From: Sporomusaceae bacterium | GTDB lineage: Bacteria > Bacillota > Negativicutes > Acidaminococcales > JAJUGR01 | Direction of reading: 5' to 3' | NCBI GenBank assembly: GCA_029265905.1 | Contig: JAJUGR010000003.1 | Span: forward strand, 111,556-175,555 | DNA: 64,000 bases | Shown here: in pieces, positions 32,425 through 41,781 of the stretch | Layout of the letters: each line of letters opens with the position of its first letter | Numbering within the stretch: position 1 is the first letter of the stretch | The notes under the pieces: generated by a model | Databases searched by the model: none | What the model was told of the DNA's origin: nothing | Seen by the model: only the letters and a program-made list of their open reading frames with translations | Position numbers and translations under genes: made by a program

Positions 32425-33525
32425 TTATTTCCTGCGCAATTTCGCAACGGCCTGACGGAATTTCTCCTCAGAAATACCGAATTCGCCGCGGATATCCTTC
32501 ACCGTCCGGTTGGGGTCGACCTGTTCCGGCAGCCCCAATTCAGCCAACAGTTGTTTTTCATCCACGCCGAAAGCAGCCGCCGCTTCCGACCACTTCATCC
32601 AGCCTTTTATCTCGCTCGGATCGGTAATCTGCGCCGCCACGCGGTAGCTGGGACTCTTGGCGTTCCACTGCCCGGACACCTGCGCCGCCCCGATAATCCC
32701 CAAAAACAGCACCACCCCGAGCACCCCGGCAACAAGCGGCTTCAAATTCGGCAGGCCGCCGACTTTGGCTTTGACGCTAAGGGCGCTGACCGGGCACGTT
32801 TCGACGCACTGCATGCACTTGACGCAGCGGCTGTCCTGCAGGCGCTGCGCCTCGGAAACCGTAATGCCGGTCGGACACGTCCGGTCGCATCGGTGGCAGT
32901 GAATGCAGGACGAGTCACGCTCGATGTCAAACAAGGCGAAACGCGATAAAACGCCGTTAAAAGCGCCGAGCGGGCAGAGGAAGCGGCACCAGGCCCGTTC
33001 GACCACCAGCGACGCGGCGACGAAGCTCCCGATGATCAGCCAGCCGGTCGCCCCCTCCACGTTCATGTGGAAAATCGCCTTGTAGGGGTCGAATTCCTCA
33101 AACCACAGTTTTTTCAGCAGCCAGGAAAAATAAACAATGCCGGCGAGGGTTGCAAACCGTCCGTAGCTCAAGAGGCGCATCACCGACGGCGAAATGCTCA
33201 CTTTGCGGTTCGAAACAGTTTGCCTCAGTTTGTAGAGCCAGTCCGCCAGACCGCCCAACGGGCAAATCCAGCCGCAAAAAAGCGCACCGCCGAGCAGCGT
33301 GGTTACGCCCACCGCCACAAGCAGCCAAAAGTTGCTCGGCGCCGTTTTTTGCAAAAAGCTGCCCGTAGTCAGATAGGGCGGCAGCGTTTCCAGCCCGCCG
33401 AACGGACAATAGGCGTCAATCGGGGGCACCCCGGCCGGACCGCCCCCGAGCACCTGATGCCGGTAGCCAAGATACGCCGCCAGGACCATAAAACCCGTCT
33501 GCAGTGCCAAACGAACTTTGTTCAT
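32425..33525 (-). CDS. NapH/RnfB-like membrane protein with two 4Fe-4S clusters
   Basis: 366 residues. Four to five membrane segments alternate with polyferredoxin-type loops: CGWICPLGGLADW and CRFLCPLGAFNGV, then two full clusters CIHCHRCDRTCPTGI and CVKCMQCVETCPVSAL, and a C-terminal cytoplasmic part with a small helix domain (KGWMKWSEAAAAFGV). Such proteins pass electrons across or along the membrane. The Met at 33525 is preferred over the longer ORF start. It follows a second similar protein and a YeeE/YedE pair on the same strand. Redox partner unknown. Confidence 0.85.
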   Translation of the reverse strand: MNKVRLALQTGFMVLAAYLGYRHQVLGGGPAGVPPIDAYCPFGGLETLPPYLTTGSFLQKTAPSNFWLLVAVGVTTLLGGALFCGWICPLGGLADWLYKLRQTVSNRKVSISPSVMRLLSYGRFATLAGIVYFSWLLKKLWFEEFDPYKAIFHMNVEGATGWLIIGSFVAASLVVERAWCRFLCPLGAFNGVLSRFALFDIERDSSCIHCHRCDRTCPTGITVSEAQRLQDSRCVKCMQCVETCPVSALSVKAKVGGLPNLKPLVAGVLGVVLFLGIIGAAQVSGQWNAKSPSYRVAAQITDPSEIKGWMKWSEAAAAFGVDEKQLLAELGLPEQVDPNRTVKDIRGEFGISEEKFRQAVAKLRRK

Positions 33526-33586
33526 CACACACCTCCCGTTTTGGGGCTGCACGGCCGCTCCGACGCATAAGCGCCGGTCCGTTGAA

Positions 33587-34219
33587 TCAAAACGACAACG
33601 ACTTCTTCGGGCACTTGTCGACGCACCGCCCGCACTTCAGGCAGTCGCTGTCTGTAAACCCGTCCGGACTGCCCTTGGCCGTGTACGGGGCGAGCTGCAG
33701 CGGGCACGCCTTCGTGCAAAGCTTGCAGCTGACGCACGAATCGGCGACCATGAGCGGCAGGGGCTTTTTCCTGGCGCTGACCCAGCTGGCCAGCGACCCC
33801 ATCGGACAAAACGAGCACCAGGTGCGCTGATGATACAGCAACCCAAGCCCGATGCCGACCAGCGTGGTCACCAGGATGATGCGGATAAACACCGCTCCCA
33901 TCGCCGGCAAATCACCCCAAGCGGCAGCCATCTGCACGCTGAAAACCGTCATAAGGAGCGCCAGCATGAACACCCGCAGCCCCTTGCTCCGAAAAAAAGG
34001 CGGGATGGGCTTTTGCGGCGACCACTTGGCCAGCACATGGTCATAAAAGCTGCCGCGCGGGCAAAAGTTACCGCACCAGTACCGCCCCTTGTAAAAGGAC
34101 ATCGCGACCGGCGCCAGCATGCAGACTAGCGCGATTAAGCCGATGACCGGATAGACAAGCCCGGCCGCCAGAAACGCCAGCAGCACCCAAAACAAATATG
34201 GTTGAACCTTATTTTTCAT
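33587..34219 (-). CDS. Membrane-bound 4Fe-4S protein (NapH-like), short form
   Basis: 210 residues. N-terminal hydrophobic segments (YLFWVLLAFLAAGLVYPVIGLIALVCMLAP) lead to CGNFCPRGSFYD, then FCPMGSLASW and two clusters CVSCKLCTKACPLQL and CLKCGRCVDKCPKKSL. It resembles the gene downstream and probably forms part of the same electron-transfer unit. It begins 44 bases after the YeeE-like gene. Confidence 0.85.
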   Translation of the reverse strand: MKNKVQPYLFWVLLAFLAAGLVYPVIGLIALVCMLAPVAMSFYKGRYWCGNFCPRGSFYDHVLAKWSPQKPIPPFFRSKGLRVFMLALLMTVFSVQMAAAWGDLPAMGAVFIRIILVTTLVGIGLGLLYHQRTWCSFCPMGSLASWVSARKKPLPLMVADSCVSCKLCTKACPLQLAPYTAKGSPDGFTDSDCLKCGRCVDKCPKKSLSF

Positions 34220-34263
34220 CTGTATTCCCTTTCCAACTGCGCCGCCAGCGGCATGTCACGCAT

Positions 34264-34791
34264 TTATAAGCCCTTCTTCTCCAGCCAGCGGAAGAGCAAC
34301 ACGGTCAAGAGCACGAACGGGACGATTACCAGCCAGTGGTTGACCCCCAAAACCTGCGGAATCGTGATTCTGCCGTAGTTGCCCCAGGTGAGCACCGTCT
34401 TTTGCATAGCGGGGTACGCTTCCGCATAGAGGCCGGCGCCCACGAGCATGCCCGCCATCCCCCACAACGCGTCCAACCGCCCTTCGCCCACCGCGCCAAG
34501 CGACGTCCCCGGGCAATAACCCAGCAGCCCCCAGCCCAAGCCAAAGATCAGTCCGCCGATGACAACGCCGCCCAAAATCGTCGGCTTGAGCGACAGCTTA
34601 ACCAGCCCCATGTCGTACAGAAAGTAAACCCCGACCATCGCCACCGCGATGTGCGAGAGCATAAATTTTACGATCGTCATATCCTGCAGGCGCAGAGCGG
34701 CAATCTGCTTGTCATAACGCAGCACCCGGCCTTTTTGCAGGAAGAAACCGAACAACACGCCGGTAATCAGGCCATACCACAGATCCGTCAT
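34264..34791 (-). CDS. YeeE/YedE-family membrane protein (half 1)
   Basis: 175 residues, about five membrane segments. Key cysteine motif GLLGYCPGTSLGAVGEGR. Paired small YeeE/YedE proteins form a transporter-like unit for thiosulfate or related sulfur (or selenium) species, with the conserved cysteine relaying the substrate. Start overlaps the stop of the partner gene by four bases (ATGA). Confidence 0.85.
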   Translation of the reverse strand: MTDLWYGLITGVLFGFFLQKGRVLRYDKQIAALRLQDMTIVKFMLSHIAVAMVGVYFLYDMGLVKLSLKPTILGGVVIGGLIFGLGWGLLGYCPGTSLGAVGEGRLDALWGMAGMLVGAGLYAEAYPAMQKTVLTWGNYGRITIPQVLGVNHWLVIVPFVLLTVLLFRWLEKKGL

Positions 34792-35306
34792 CTCCCGTCA
34801 CCGCCTTTGTACAGCCAGTTGGCCGAAATCATTCCGCCAATAAAGAAGCAGGCCAACGCGATATAGCCGCTGACCGACAACTGCAGCCCGCCGCTCAGCC
34901 CGTGGCCGCTCGGGCAGCCGTCAGCCAGCCGCGCGCCGAACATCGCGATGATGCCGCCGATAAACGCGACAAGCGCCCGCGACGGCCCCCCATAGCCGAA
35001 CCGTCTTTCCCACATGTCCGGCACAGCCTGGATGCGGAAGCTGCCCGAAGTGATGGCGGCAACAAAAGAGCCGAGCGCAATGCCAATGACAAACATCCAC
35101 TGCCAATCAATAATCGGCGCTTCTTTAATAAAATAGGGCATCTTGGCCACCCTTTCGGGAGAAAACAGCTTTTCCACCATGCCGGTCGTGCGGACAAACG
35201 TCGTCGACGCGCCCAGGTACTTGCCGACAAACCAGACCGATCCGATCGAAACCAGGCCGCTGAGCGCACCTGCTACGTAAGGACTCCAGCCATTGTCTTC
35301 TTTCAT
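34788..35306 (-). CDS. YeeE/YedE-family membrane protein (half 2)
   Basis: 172 residues from the Met at 35306 (GAGGAGGGTGGCAAG upstream). Several membrane segments and the motif ARLADGCPSGHGLSGGLQLS, the counterpart of the cysteine motif in the partner. Together the two halves correspond to one full-length YeeE. With the downstream membrane ferredoxins they suggest uptake and reduction of a sulfur compound; no sulfurtransferase gene is visible beside them. Confidence 0.85.
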   Translation of the reverse strand: MKEDNGWSPYVAGALSGLVSIGSVWFVGKYLGASTTFVRTTGMVEKLFSPERVAKMPYFIKEAPIIDWQWMFVIGIALGSFVAAITSGSFRIQAVPDMWERRFGYGGPSRALVAFIGGIIAMFGARLADGCPSGHGLSGGLQLSVSGYIALACFFIGGMISANWLYKGGDGR

Positions 35307-35473
35307 CTTGCCACCCTCCTCGCCACCTTTATCCACCCCCCGTACGGGAGGGGCTCTTGATTCAAATATAAACTACTGCCGGTCAAAAAGCAATACCGAA
35401 TAATCGTCAGGAAATTCAGCAAGGGTGCTTTCCGCAGCAGTAGTCATTGCCGTGAATGCGCTATGCGCCTTGA

Positions 35474-35956
35474 CTAACGGCTAAAGGCCTGCAAATGGCG
35501 TTTGGAAGCCGCCAGCAAGCGTTCAACAACAAACTTCACATCATCCGGCAAATCGGGCTGCCGCAAAAAATGTTCGTACATGGCAATGTTGTCAACCTCA
35601 GCCTGCTGTCCGATCTGCAGCGCCTCGGCAAAAGTGTTCGGCACAACGACATGCGGTTTGCTCTCATCGGCCGGCACGTCCCAGCCGCGGTCCGTGAACA
35701 GCGGCTTCAGCAAGGCGATATGGTGTTCTTCCGACTGCACGATGTTCGAAAAGGGGCGAACCTTGCCAAACGCATCCATCACCGCCGTGTACTGGGCGCG
35801 GGCCAAATACTCGTCTTGAATGGCAAACTGCAGCATCTCCTGGACAGTCGGCTGCGCCACCTTCACCGCCCCTCTTGCCCCATAGCCCTCGTCAGCAGCG
35901 AGAGCGGTACCCGCCATCAAAAACAGCCCCAGCAGCACCCCCCACAAGATTCGCAT
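35474..35956 (-). CDS. DUF2202 ferritin-like exported protein
   Basis: 160 residues from the Met at 35956 (GGGGGAACGG upstream). Signal peptide MRILWGVLLGLFLMAGTALA. The helical part has Glu/His positions of the ferritin-like fold: AIQDEYLARAQYTAVMDAF, QSEEHHIALLKPLF, and QAEVDNIAMYEHFLR. DUF2202 proteins are exported di-metal four-helix bundles of unknown role. No partner gene is obvious. Confidence 0.85.
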   Translation of the reverse strand: MRILWGVLLGLFLMAGTALAADEGYGARGAVKVAQPTVQEMLQFAIQDEYLARAQYTAVMDAFGKVRPFSNIVQSEEHHIALLKPLFTDRGWDVPADESKPHVVVPNTFAEALQIGQQAEVDNIAMYEHFLRQPDLPDDVKFVVERLLAASKRHLQAFSR

Positions 35957-36137
35957 ATCCGTTCCCCCTCCTTTGTTTGTCTGATAAAGAGACTCCCTCA
36001 CTTTTACTTTAAAACCATTCATTCGCAAAAGCAAGAATTTTCAGTTTTAAATATGTTTCGGAAAATATGCAAACCAAAACGCGGAAGCGGCTGCCGACAT
36101 TTCCGTCGGCAACCGCGCCCTTTAGACCATCAGTTCA

Positions 36138-37382
36138 CTACATCTCCATAACCAAGCGTCTGGCGTCCAATCGCCTTTTGCAATAAACCGCCCCGGCGAG
36201 CAGCACTAAGGCAATCGCATTAAGCGCTGCTGCAATAATAAACGCCTGTCCGTAACCGTCGCTGGCGGCCTTGACTACCGCCGCCAGCCGCGGGCCGACA
36301 AAGGCGCCGATCCCAACGGTCAGGAACATCACGCCGAAATTGACCCCCAGGTTTTTCGCGCCGAACAATTCGGCCGTGACCGGCGCCATGATCGACAAAA
36401 ACCCGCCGTAGTAAAAGCCGATCGCCATGATCATCGCCACCACCATGGCATACGTGGTCGCCAACGATAACCCCACCATGGCCGCCGCCCCGACAATCAG
36501 CATCAGGCCGATCACCGGGAACCGCCCCAACCGGTCGGATACGGCGCCCCAGGCAAGGCGTCCGCCCGTGTTAGCGACCGACAACAGCATCACGACGCTC
36601 GCCGCCGCCTGCGGCGTCAGCTTCAGCACATCCTGCACGATCGGCGACACGTAGCCAATGATCATCATCCCGGACGTAGCGGCCGCCAAGAACACCCCGG
36701 CCACCAGGTAAAACAGCGGGCTTTTCAGCATCCCCGCCCAGTTCACGTCCGAGACTGCGACCGCCGGTTTTTGCTGCCGCGCCGCGCCAACCGCCTTGCC
36801 CGCCGGCCTATAATCGCGGGGCGCCCGTTCCACAATCAGGCTAGAGAGGCAAATGACCGTCAGACCAATTGCCCCGATCCACCGAAAAGCAGTCAGCACG
36901 TCATAGGCCGCCATCAGCGCAACCGCTGCCGGAGCCCACATGAGCGCGCCCAAGCTGGCACCGCCGGTCAGCAAGCCCGACGCCAACCCCCTCCTGTCCG
37001 GGAAGAAGGCGACCATGTTGCTGACCGTCCCGCCGGGATATACCGTCGCCACGCCAAGGCCGACCAGGCTGGCACATACGTACAAGTGCGTCAGCGAATT
37101 CGTAAAGCTCAGACCCAGCATGCCGCCGCCGAACAAGAGCCCTCCGGCAAACAGCACCTGGCGCGGGGACACGTAGTCCATCGCTTTCCCGACGACAATC
37201 GGCATGAATGATCCCATCGACAACATCAGGGTGAAAGACAGCGACACCTCGGCAGGCGATGCGTTTATCAAAGCGACAAGCGGTTTTTGAAAGACGCTCC
37301 ACGCATAAATGATGCCGGCACAAACATTGATCAATATGCACAAAGCGAGAAACACCCAGCGCTTCGAATCGTATTTATTCAC
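36138..37382 (-). CDS. OFA-family MFS transporter (oxalate/formate antiporter-like)
   Basis: 414 residues with 12 membrane segments. Start GTG at 37382 after GGAGGGTAAC. Features: FLALCILINVCAGIIYAWSVFQKPL at the N-terminus, a long GGTVSNMVAFFPDRRGLASGLLTGGASLGAL loop, and the second-half GGRLAWGAVSDRLGRF. OFA proteins exchange small carboxylates such as oxalate and formate, or take up other acids. It is the last gene before the DUF2202 gene and could belong to the end of the 2HCT-containing operon; 60 bases separate them. Confidence 0.88.
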   Translation of the reverse strand: MNKYDSKRWVFLALCILINVCAGIIYAWSVFQKPLVALINASPAEVSLSFTLMLSMGSFMPIVVGKAMDYVSPRQVLFAGGLLFGGGMLGLSFTNSLTHLYVCASLVGLGVATVYPGGTVSNMVAFFPDRRGLASGLLTGGASLGALMWAPAAVALMAAYDVLTAFRWIGAIGLTVICLSSLIVERAPRDYRPAGKAVGAARQQKPAVAVSDVNWAGMLKSPLFYLVAGVFLAAATSGMMIIGYVSPIVQDVLKLTPQAAASVVMLLSVANTGGRLAWGAVSDRLGRFPVIGLMLIVGAAAMVGLSLATTYAMVVAMIMAIGFYYGGFLSIMAPVTAELFGAKNLGVNFGVMFLTVGIGAFVGPRLAAVVKAASDGYGQAFIIAAALNAIALVLLAGAVYCKRRLDARRLVMEM

Positions 37383-37442
37383 GTTACCCTCCACCAACAA
37401 GCTATTTGCGATCTTCTGACTCCTCGGCAACCGCCGTCCCGA

Positions 37443-38726
37443 TTATTTCACAAAAAGCGGCATTAAAAAGCTAATTTCAAGGATCATGAGCGCGCCGCCG
37501 ATGCGAGTTGAAATCGAGGAGAAGGGCAAGAGCTGCATCCTGTTCGACGCCGACAGGATGGCGATGTCGCCCGAGCCGCCCACGTCGCAGGAGCAAAGCG
37601 CGGCTGTAATGCCGGCCTCCAGCGGCCAAAGCTTGAACAGGCGGCCGAAAATCATCGCGCCGATAAACGCGCCCGCGATGCCCATGATAATGACGAAGAA
37701 GGCGCCAAAAGTGAAGTATTTGCCGAGCAGGGTGATATCAAACGAGGTGATGCCGATGCCCGCAATCAGAACCGGCAGCAGGTTTTTGAGCATGAAATTG
37801 AACCAGAAGTTGGCGTAATCGCAGAATTCATCACTGATCCAGCCGGCCGCTTTAAGGAACAGGGCGAGCAGAATTGTCCAGGCCAGCCCGTGAATTTGAG
37901 GAATCATCGCCCCGATCAAATAGCCGCCTGTCATCAGCGAAATGGAGATCATCAACCCCGCGCCGAGCTTGCCGTAGTCCTTGTCCGAGCCGGGACGGCT
38001 TTCTTCCGCCAAAATGTCATCGCTGGACTCATCCATCAGCAACCGGCCTTGACCATTAAGGTGTTTAGAATCGAGCCAGAGCTTGGAGAGCACGGCGGCG
38101 CTAAGGATAGAAATGACGTTGGCAATCGAGCAATAACCGAGGAACGGGCCAGCCATGCTTTGTGCGTCCCGCCCCAGGATGCCGCTGTACATGGCGGGCA
38201 GCGTGGCGATCGCCCCGGCCGAACCGCCCGACATCATCGGGGCACCGATCATGAAGATCGCTTCAAACACGCCGTAACCGGTGACGATTCCGGCAATCGC
38301 CAGGAAAACAATTGCCATGACCTGCGAACCAATAATGGTTGGCAAGTAGCGGTAAACCGAGCGGACAATCGAGTTCCGGCTGAGCGACAAAATCGAGCCG
38401 ACGAGAATCGCCGCGATGTACAGGTTCTGAAAGCCGCCTTGCATAAACGCCCCGACGCCCTTTTGAATATACTGCGGCACCAAGCCCATCGCCACCATGG
38501 CCCCGGCGCCGAACAGCGGCAAGACCGTCGCCCCGCCCATATAATCATTGATAACGGGAATTTTCCCGCCGATGTAGAAGAAGGCGCCGCCGACCACCAT
38601 CAGGTAGGCAATCGTGCCGACATAGTCTTTCGGCAGCTTGCCGATATAGGCCGTGACCAACACGACGCAGGAAAGCGCTAAGAACGCACCCAAGGAGAGC
38701 CCAAAAATTTTATCGCTCTTAAACAT
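37443..38726 (-). CDS. 2-hydroxycarboxylate transporter (2HCT/CitS family)
   Basis: 427 residues, about 11 membrane segments. The two re-entrant loop motifs of the family are visible: APMMSGGSAGAIATLPAMYS and DVGGSGDIAILSAS. Members carry citrate, malate, lactate or related 2-hydroxyacids, coupled to Na+ or H+ or exchange. It lies 46 bases after the aconitase large-subunit gene, at the end of the sigma-54-driven operon, and so probably imports the substrate of that pathway. The exact hydroxyacid is not determined. Confidence 0.93.
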   Translation of the reverse strand: MFKSDKIFGLSLGAFLALSCVVLVTAYIGKLPKDYVGTIAYLMVVGGAFFYIGGKIPVINDYMGGATVLPLFGAGAMVAMGLVPQYIQKGVGAFMQGGFQNLYIAAILVGSILSLSRNSIVRSVYRYLPTIIGSQVMAIVFLAIAGIVTGYGVFEAIFMIGAPMMSGGSAGAIATLPAMYSGILGRDAQSMAGPFLGYCSIANVISILSAAVLSKLWLDSKHLNGQGRLLMDESSDDILAEESRPGSDKDYGKLGAGLMISISLMTGGYLIGAMIPQIHGLAWTILLALFLKAAGWISDEFCDYANFWFNFMLKNLLPVLIAGIGITSFDITLLGKYFTFGAFFVIIMGIAGAFIGAMIFGRLFKLWPLEAGITAALCSCDVGGSGDIAILSASNRMQLLPFSSISTRIGGALMILEISFLMPLFVK

Positions 38727-38772
38727 GAAAAATCCTCCTCTTATTCTATCTGTTCTTCCTCAATCATTTCTT

Positions 38773-40020
38773 CTACCTTGGGTCGGTAATCACGCCCGTC
38801 AGCGCCGAAGCGGCCGCCACGGCCGGCGAAGACAAGTAAATCAGCGATTTTTTCGTCCCCATCCGCCCGATGAAATTCCGGTTGTTCGTTCCCAAAACAA
38901 CTTCGCCGTCGCTCATCAGCCCATACGGCTGCCCGCAGCAAAGGCCGCAGCAGGGATGGGTCACCATGCCGCCAGCTTTGATAAAGGTTTGAATATAGCC
39001 CCGCTTCATCGACTCTTTAAACACGTGGTTCGTCGCTGGGATCACGACCAGCTTCAAATGCGGGGCAATTGTTTTGCCCTCTAGAATCTTGGCCGCAACC
39101 TCCATGTCCTCAAGGCTGCCGTTGGTGCAGGATCCGATATACACCTCGTTAATCTTCACGCCTTTGACTTCATCGATCGGGTGCACGTTATCCACTCCCT
39201 GCGGGCAGGACAGTTGCGGCACCAGCTCTTGTGCCTGGTAATGGAGGATCTTCTCGTAATTGGCATCGGCATCGATCTTAATCCAGCTGATTTCATTATA
39301 ATCCATATCATAATATTCAGCTGTTTTCTCGTCCGCTTCAAACAAACCGCATTTTGCGCCGGCCTCCAGGGCCATGTTGGCGATCGTAAACCGGGCCTGC
39401 ATGCTGAGATCGGCCACCGTGCTGCCGGTGAACTCCAGCGATTTATACTGGCCGCCGTCCGACTTGATGTCGCCTAAGATCTTTAGAATAATGTCCTTGG
39501 CGTACACGCCCTGCGGCAGCTCGCCGTCAATCACGATCTTGATCGCCTGCGGCACCTTCATCCACAATTCGTCCGTCGCGAGCGCCGCCGCCATTTCCGT
39601 GTGGCCGATGCCGGTGCAGAAGCAGCCCGCCCCGCCGTAAGTAGTGGTGTGGCTGTCCGTCGCCGTCACCACCGTGCCGGGTCTGGCGTAGCGCAATTCA
39701 TGCATCAGGGAATGGCTGATGCCTTCGCCTTTGTGGAAATTCGGAATGTTGTATTTGCGCACGATCTCAATGCCGTCGCGGTAATGCTCCGGATCGGTTG
39801 TCGCCTGGTTGGTCGGCATGAGGTGGTCAAGAAACATGACCGCCTTTTCCGGGTGCTTGATTTTCTTGACGCCCATTTCATTAAGCGCCCGCTTCAAAAA
39901 GGACGTATAAATGTCGTGCATCATGTAGGCATCAGGGTGGGTGATGACGATGTTGCCCGGCTCCAAATGCTTCTCCCCGGTATTTTTCATAAGGATTTTT
40001 TCTGCCAGCGTATAGCCCAT
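38773..40020 (-). CDS. Aconitase-superfamily large subunit (LeuC/HacA/DmdA-like)
   Basis: 415 residues from MGYTLAEKILMKN; a GGAGGCC in the upstream gene supports this Met over the longer ORF. The catalytic pieces are canonical: VVTATDSHTTTYGGAG, cluster cysteines in GSCTNG and HPCCGLCCG (three needed), and NNRNFIGRMGTKKS. This is the large subunit of a hydrolyase that shifts a hydroxyl group on a dicarboxylate, as isopropylmalate isomerase, homoaconitase or dimethylmalate dehydratase do. With the small subunit upstream it makes a complete enzyme. No leuB-like dehydrogenase is present, so leucine biosynthesis is unlikely. Confidence 0.9.
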   Translation of the reverse strand: MGYTLAEKILMKNTGEKHLEPGNIVITHPDAYMMHDIYTSFLKRALNEMGVKKIKHPEKAVMFLDHLMPTNQATTDPEHYRDGIEIVRKYNIPNFHKGEGISHSLMHELRYARPGTVVTATDSHTTTYGGAGCFCTGIGHTEMAAALATDELWMKVPQAIKIVIDGELPQGVYAKDIILKILGDIKSDGGQYKSLEFTGSTVADLSMQARFTIANMALEAGAKCGLFEADEKTAEYYDMDYNEISWIKIDADANYEKILHYQAQELVPQLSCPQGVDNVHPIDEVKGVKINEVYIGSCTNGSLEDMEVAAKILEGKTIAPHLKLVVIPATNHVFKESMKRGYIQTFIKAGGMVTHPCCGLCCGQPYGLMSDGEVVLGTNNRNFIGRMGTKKSLIYLSSPAVAAASALTGVITDPR

Positions 40021-40024
40021 GAGT

Positions 40025-40534
40025 TTACATGGCCTCCTTTTCCGCTTGTTGCATGCGCTTGATCGTATTGTTGACCAGGCCGCCGTCTTGAATAATGGCA
40101 AAGAGGTTTTGCGGCACTTTCGGGATCGGAAAAGACTTGCCGTTTACCGTGACCTGCTTATTCACCTCGACGGTCAGAATGTCCCCTTCTTCGCAATGGG
40201 CAGGGATCTCCTCGCTTTCAATCAGCAGCATGCCGTTATTGATCGCGTTGCGGAAAAAAATCCGGGCAAACGATTTTGCCACGATGCAGTACACGCCATG
40301 GACGGCAATGCTTTCCGGGGCCATTTCCCGCGACGAGCCGCAGCCGAAATTCTTCCCTGCGACAAGGATGTCCCCGGGCTTAACGGTGGAGGCAAACTCC
40401 GGCCGCAGCGTCTCCAGGCAGTGCGAGCCCATCTCCTTTTTATCGACAATCACGCCGTGCCGGCCGGCGATAATCGTGTCCGTATCGACGTCATCCGGCA
40501 ACTTCCACACTTTCCCGCTGAACTTTTGTTCCAT
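40025..40534 (-). CDS. Aconitase-superfamily small (swivel) subunit (LeuD-like)
   Basis: 169 residues from MEQKFSGKVWKLPDDVDTD; GGAGAGAG precedes it. Family signature: VDTDTIIAGRH, GKNFGCGSSREMAPESI, and FARIFFRNAINNGMLL. It completes the active site of the large subunit encoded four bases downstream. The stop and the large-subunit start are adjacent, indicating coupled translation. Confidence 0.92.
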   Translation of the reverse strand: MEQKFSGKVWKLPDDVDTDTIIAGRHGVIVDKKEMGSHCLETLRPEFASTVKPGDILVAGKNFGCGSSREMAPESIAVHGVYCIVAKSFARIFFRNAINNGMLLIESEEIPAHCEEGDILTVEVNKQVTVNGKSFPIPKVPQNLFAIIQDGGLVNNTIKRMQQAEKEAM

Positions 40535-40548
40535 TTTTCTCTCTCCGT

Positions 40549-41697
40549 TCATTTATTCGGTATGCAGATATGACCCGCCAAAGCCGAGGCGGCAACCGTA
40601 GTTGCGTTTGAAACAAAGACTTTGGCGTCCTTCGTGCCGTTGCAGCCCGTATAGTTGTAGCAGGACGCGGAAAGCATCGTCTCGCCGTCGCCGACCACGC
40701 CCTTGGAGGTGGTCACGCAGCTCGCGCAACCCGGGTTGAGGATCTGCGCGCCGCAATCGATGAAGATATCGATCAGCCCCTCATCGATCGCCGCCAAATA
40801 CACCGCATTTGTGGCCGGCGCGATCGTCAGCCTGGTGTCCGTCGCCACGCGGTTGCTCCTGAGAATCGCAGCGCAAGCGCGCAGCTCTTCCAGGCTCCCG
40901 CCGGTGCAGCCGCCAACAAAGCAGGCTTCTACCGGTGTTTTAGCCAATGAAGCGATTTTTTCCACCGTGTGCAAGTCGCCCGGCAGCGCAACCACCGGTT
41001 CGACGGCGCCCAAAGCGTATTCCCGCTGTTCAGTTGCATTCACCGCTTCTGATCGTTCATTGACGAAAGCCGTCACGGCGCCGGTCCGGCCGGCCAGCAT
41101 GCAGAGGGTCATTTTGTCCGCCAGCGTCAACGCTTGAAGCGCCGGTCCGTAAAACTCAACCGCTTTACCGCCAAAGCCATCCTTGCCGACTTCTCCGAGC
41201 AGTTTCAGCATGAAGTCTTTGCATGTGGCGGGTGCCGTCAGCGCGCCCGTCAGCCGGATTGCCACGGTTTCCGGCACCTGAAATGCCAAGCTGCCGGTCT
41301 TGAGTACGCCGGCCATTTCCGCGTCGCTCAGATCAAGTCCCAGCGCGCCAACTGCGCCATAAACGGCATTATGCTCGCCGCAGGAAACCACCACGTCGCC
41401 CGGCTTTACCGCCTCGTTGACCATCACGTAATATCCGATCCCCTTTGATTGGATAAACTTCAAGTCGCCTTCCTGCGCGGTTTGAATCAGTTCTTTTTGG
41501 ATCTGCGCCGAAGCGAAGCTGCCCGCCGGAATATCGTGATCTAAAATAATAACGACTTTTTCCTTGTCCTTGATTTCAGGCACGCTGACCTGGTTGAAAA
41601 CAGCGTGGCCAGGACCATCCGTAATGACACAGAACATTGGCGCCAGCTGCGCTATTTCGCCGGCCTTTTTATTTAATAAACTTTCAATGAAAGCCAT
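40549..41697 (-). CDS. Aconitase-superfamily large-subunit paralogue with altered active site
   Basis: 382 residues, collinear with LeuC-type large subunits: ILDHDIPAGSFASAQIQKELIQ, KGIGYYVMVNEAVKPGDVVVS, and the iron-sulfur cysteines GGCTGGS and PGCASC. But the usual DSHT motif reads CGEHNAVYGAVGA, and the substrate-binding NRNFxGR motif reads ASCYNYTGCNGTK, losing both Arg and the Asp-Ser pair. The chain is a little shorter than usual. It is therefore either an enzyme with a different substrate or a non-catalytic partner of the neighbouring pair. Ends four bases inside the small-subunit ORF region, so it belongs to the same transcript. Confidence 0.85.
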   Translation of the reverse strand: MAFIESLLNKKAGEIAQLAPMFCVITDGPGHAVFNQVSVPEIKDKEKVVIILDHDIPAGSFASAQIQKELIQTAQEGDLKFIQSKGIGYYVMVNEAVKPGDVVVSCGEHNAVYGAVGALGLDLSDAEMAGVLKTGSLAFQVPETVAIRLTGALTAPATCKDFMLKLLGEVGKDGFGGKAVEFYGPALQALTLADKMTLCMLAGRTGAVTAFVNERSEAVNATEQREYALGAVEPVVALPGDLHTVEKIASLAKTPVEACFVGGCTGGSLEELRACAAILRSNRVATDTRLTIAPATNAVYLAAIDEGLIDIFIDCGAQILNPGCASCVTTSKGVVGDGETMLSASCYNYTGCNGTKDAKVFVSNATTVAASALAGHICIPNK

Positions 41698-41781
41698 GTT
41701 GTCGCTCCTTGTCTCAGGGATTTGTCTGATTTATGGGATAATTTCGTGCAAAACAGCGGGGGCAACGCCCCCTTCTGCAAC

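Noticed and set aside
38773-40534. Assigning the LeuC/LeuD-like pair as isopropylmalate isomerase of leucine biosynthesis
   Set aside because: No leuA or leuB is present; the genes sit with Ptb, Buk, an oxidoreductase and a hydroxyacid carrier, which points to catabolism.
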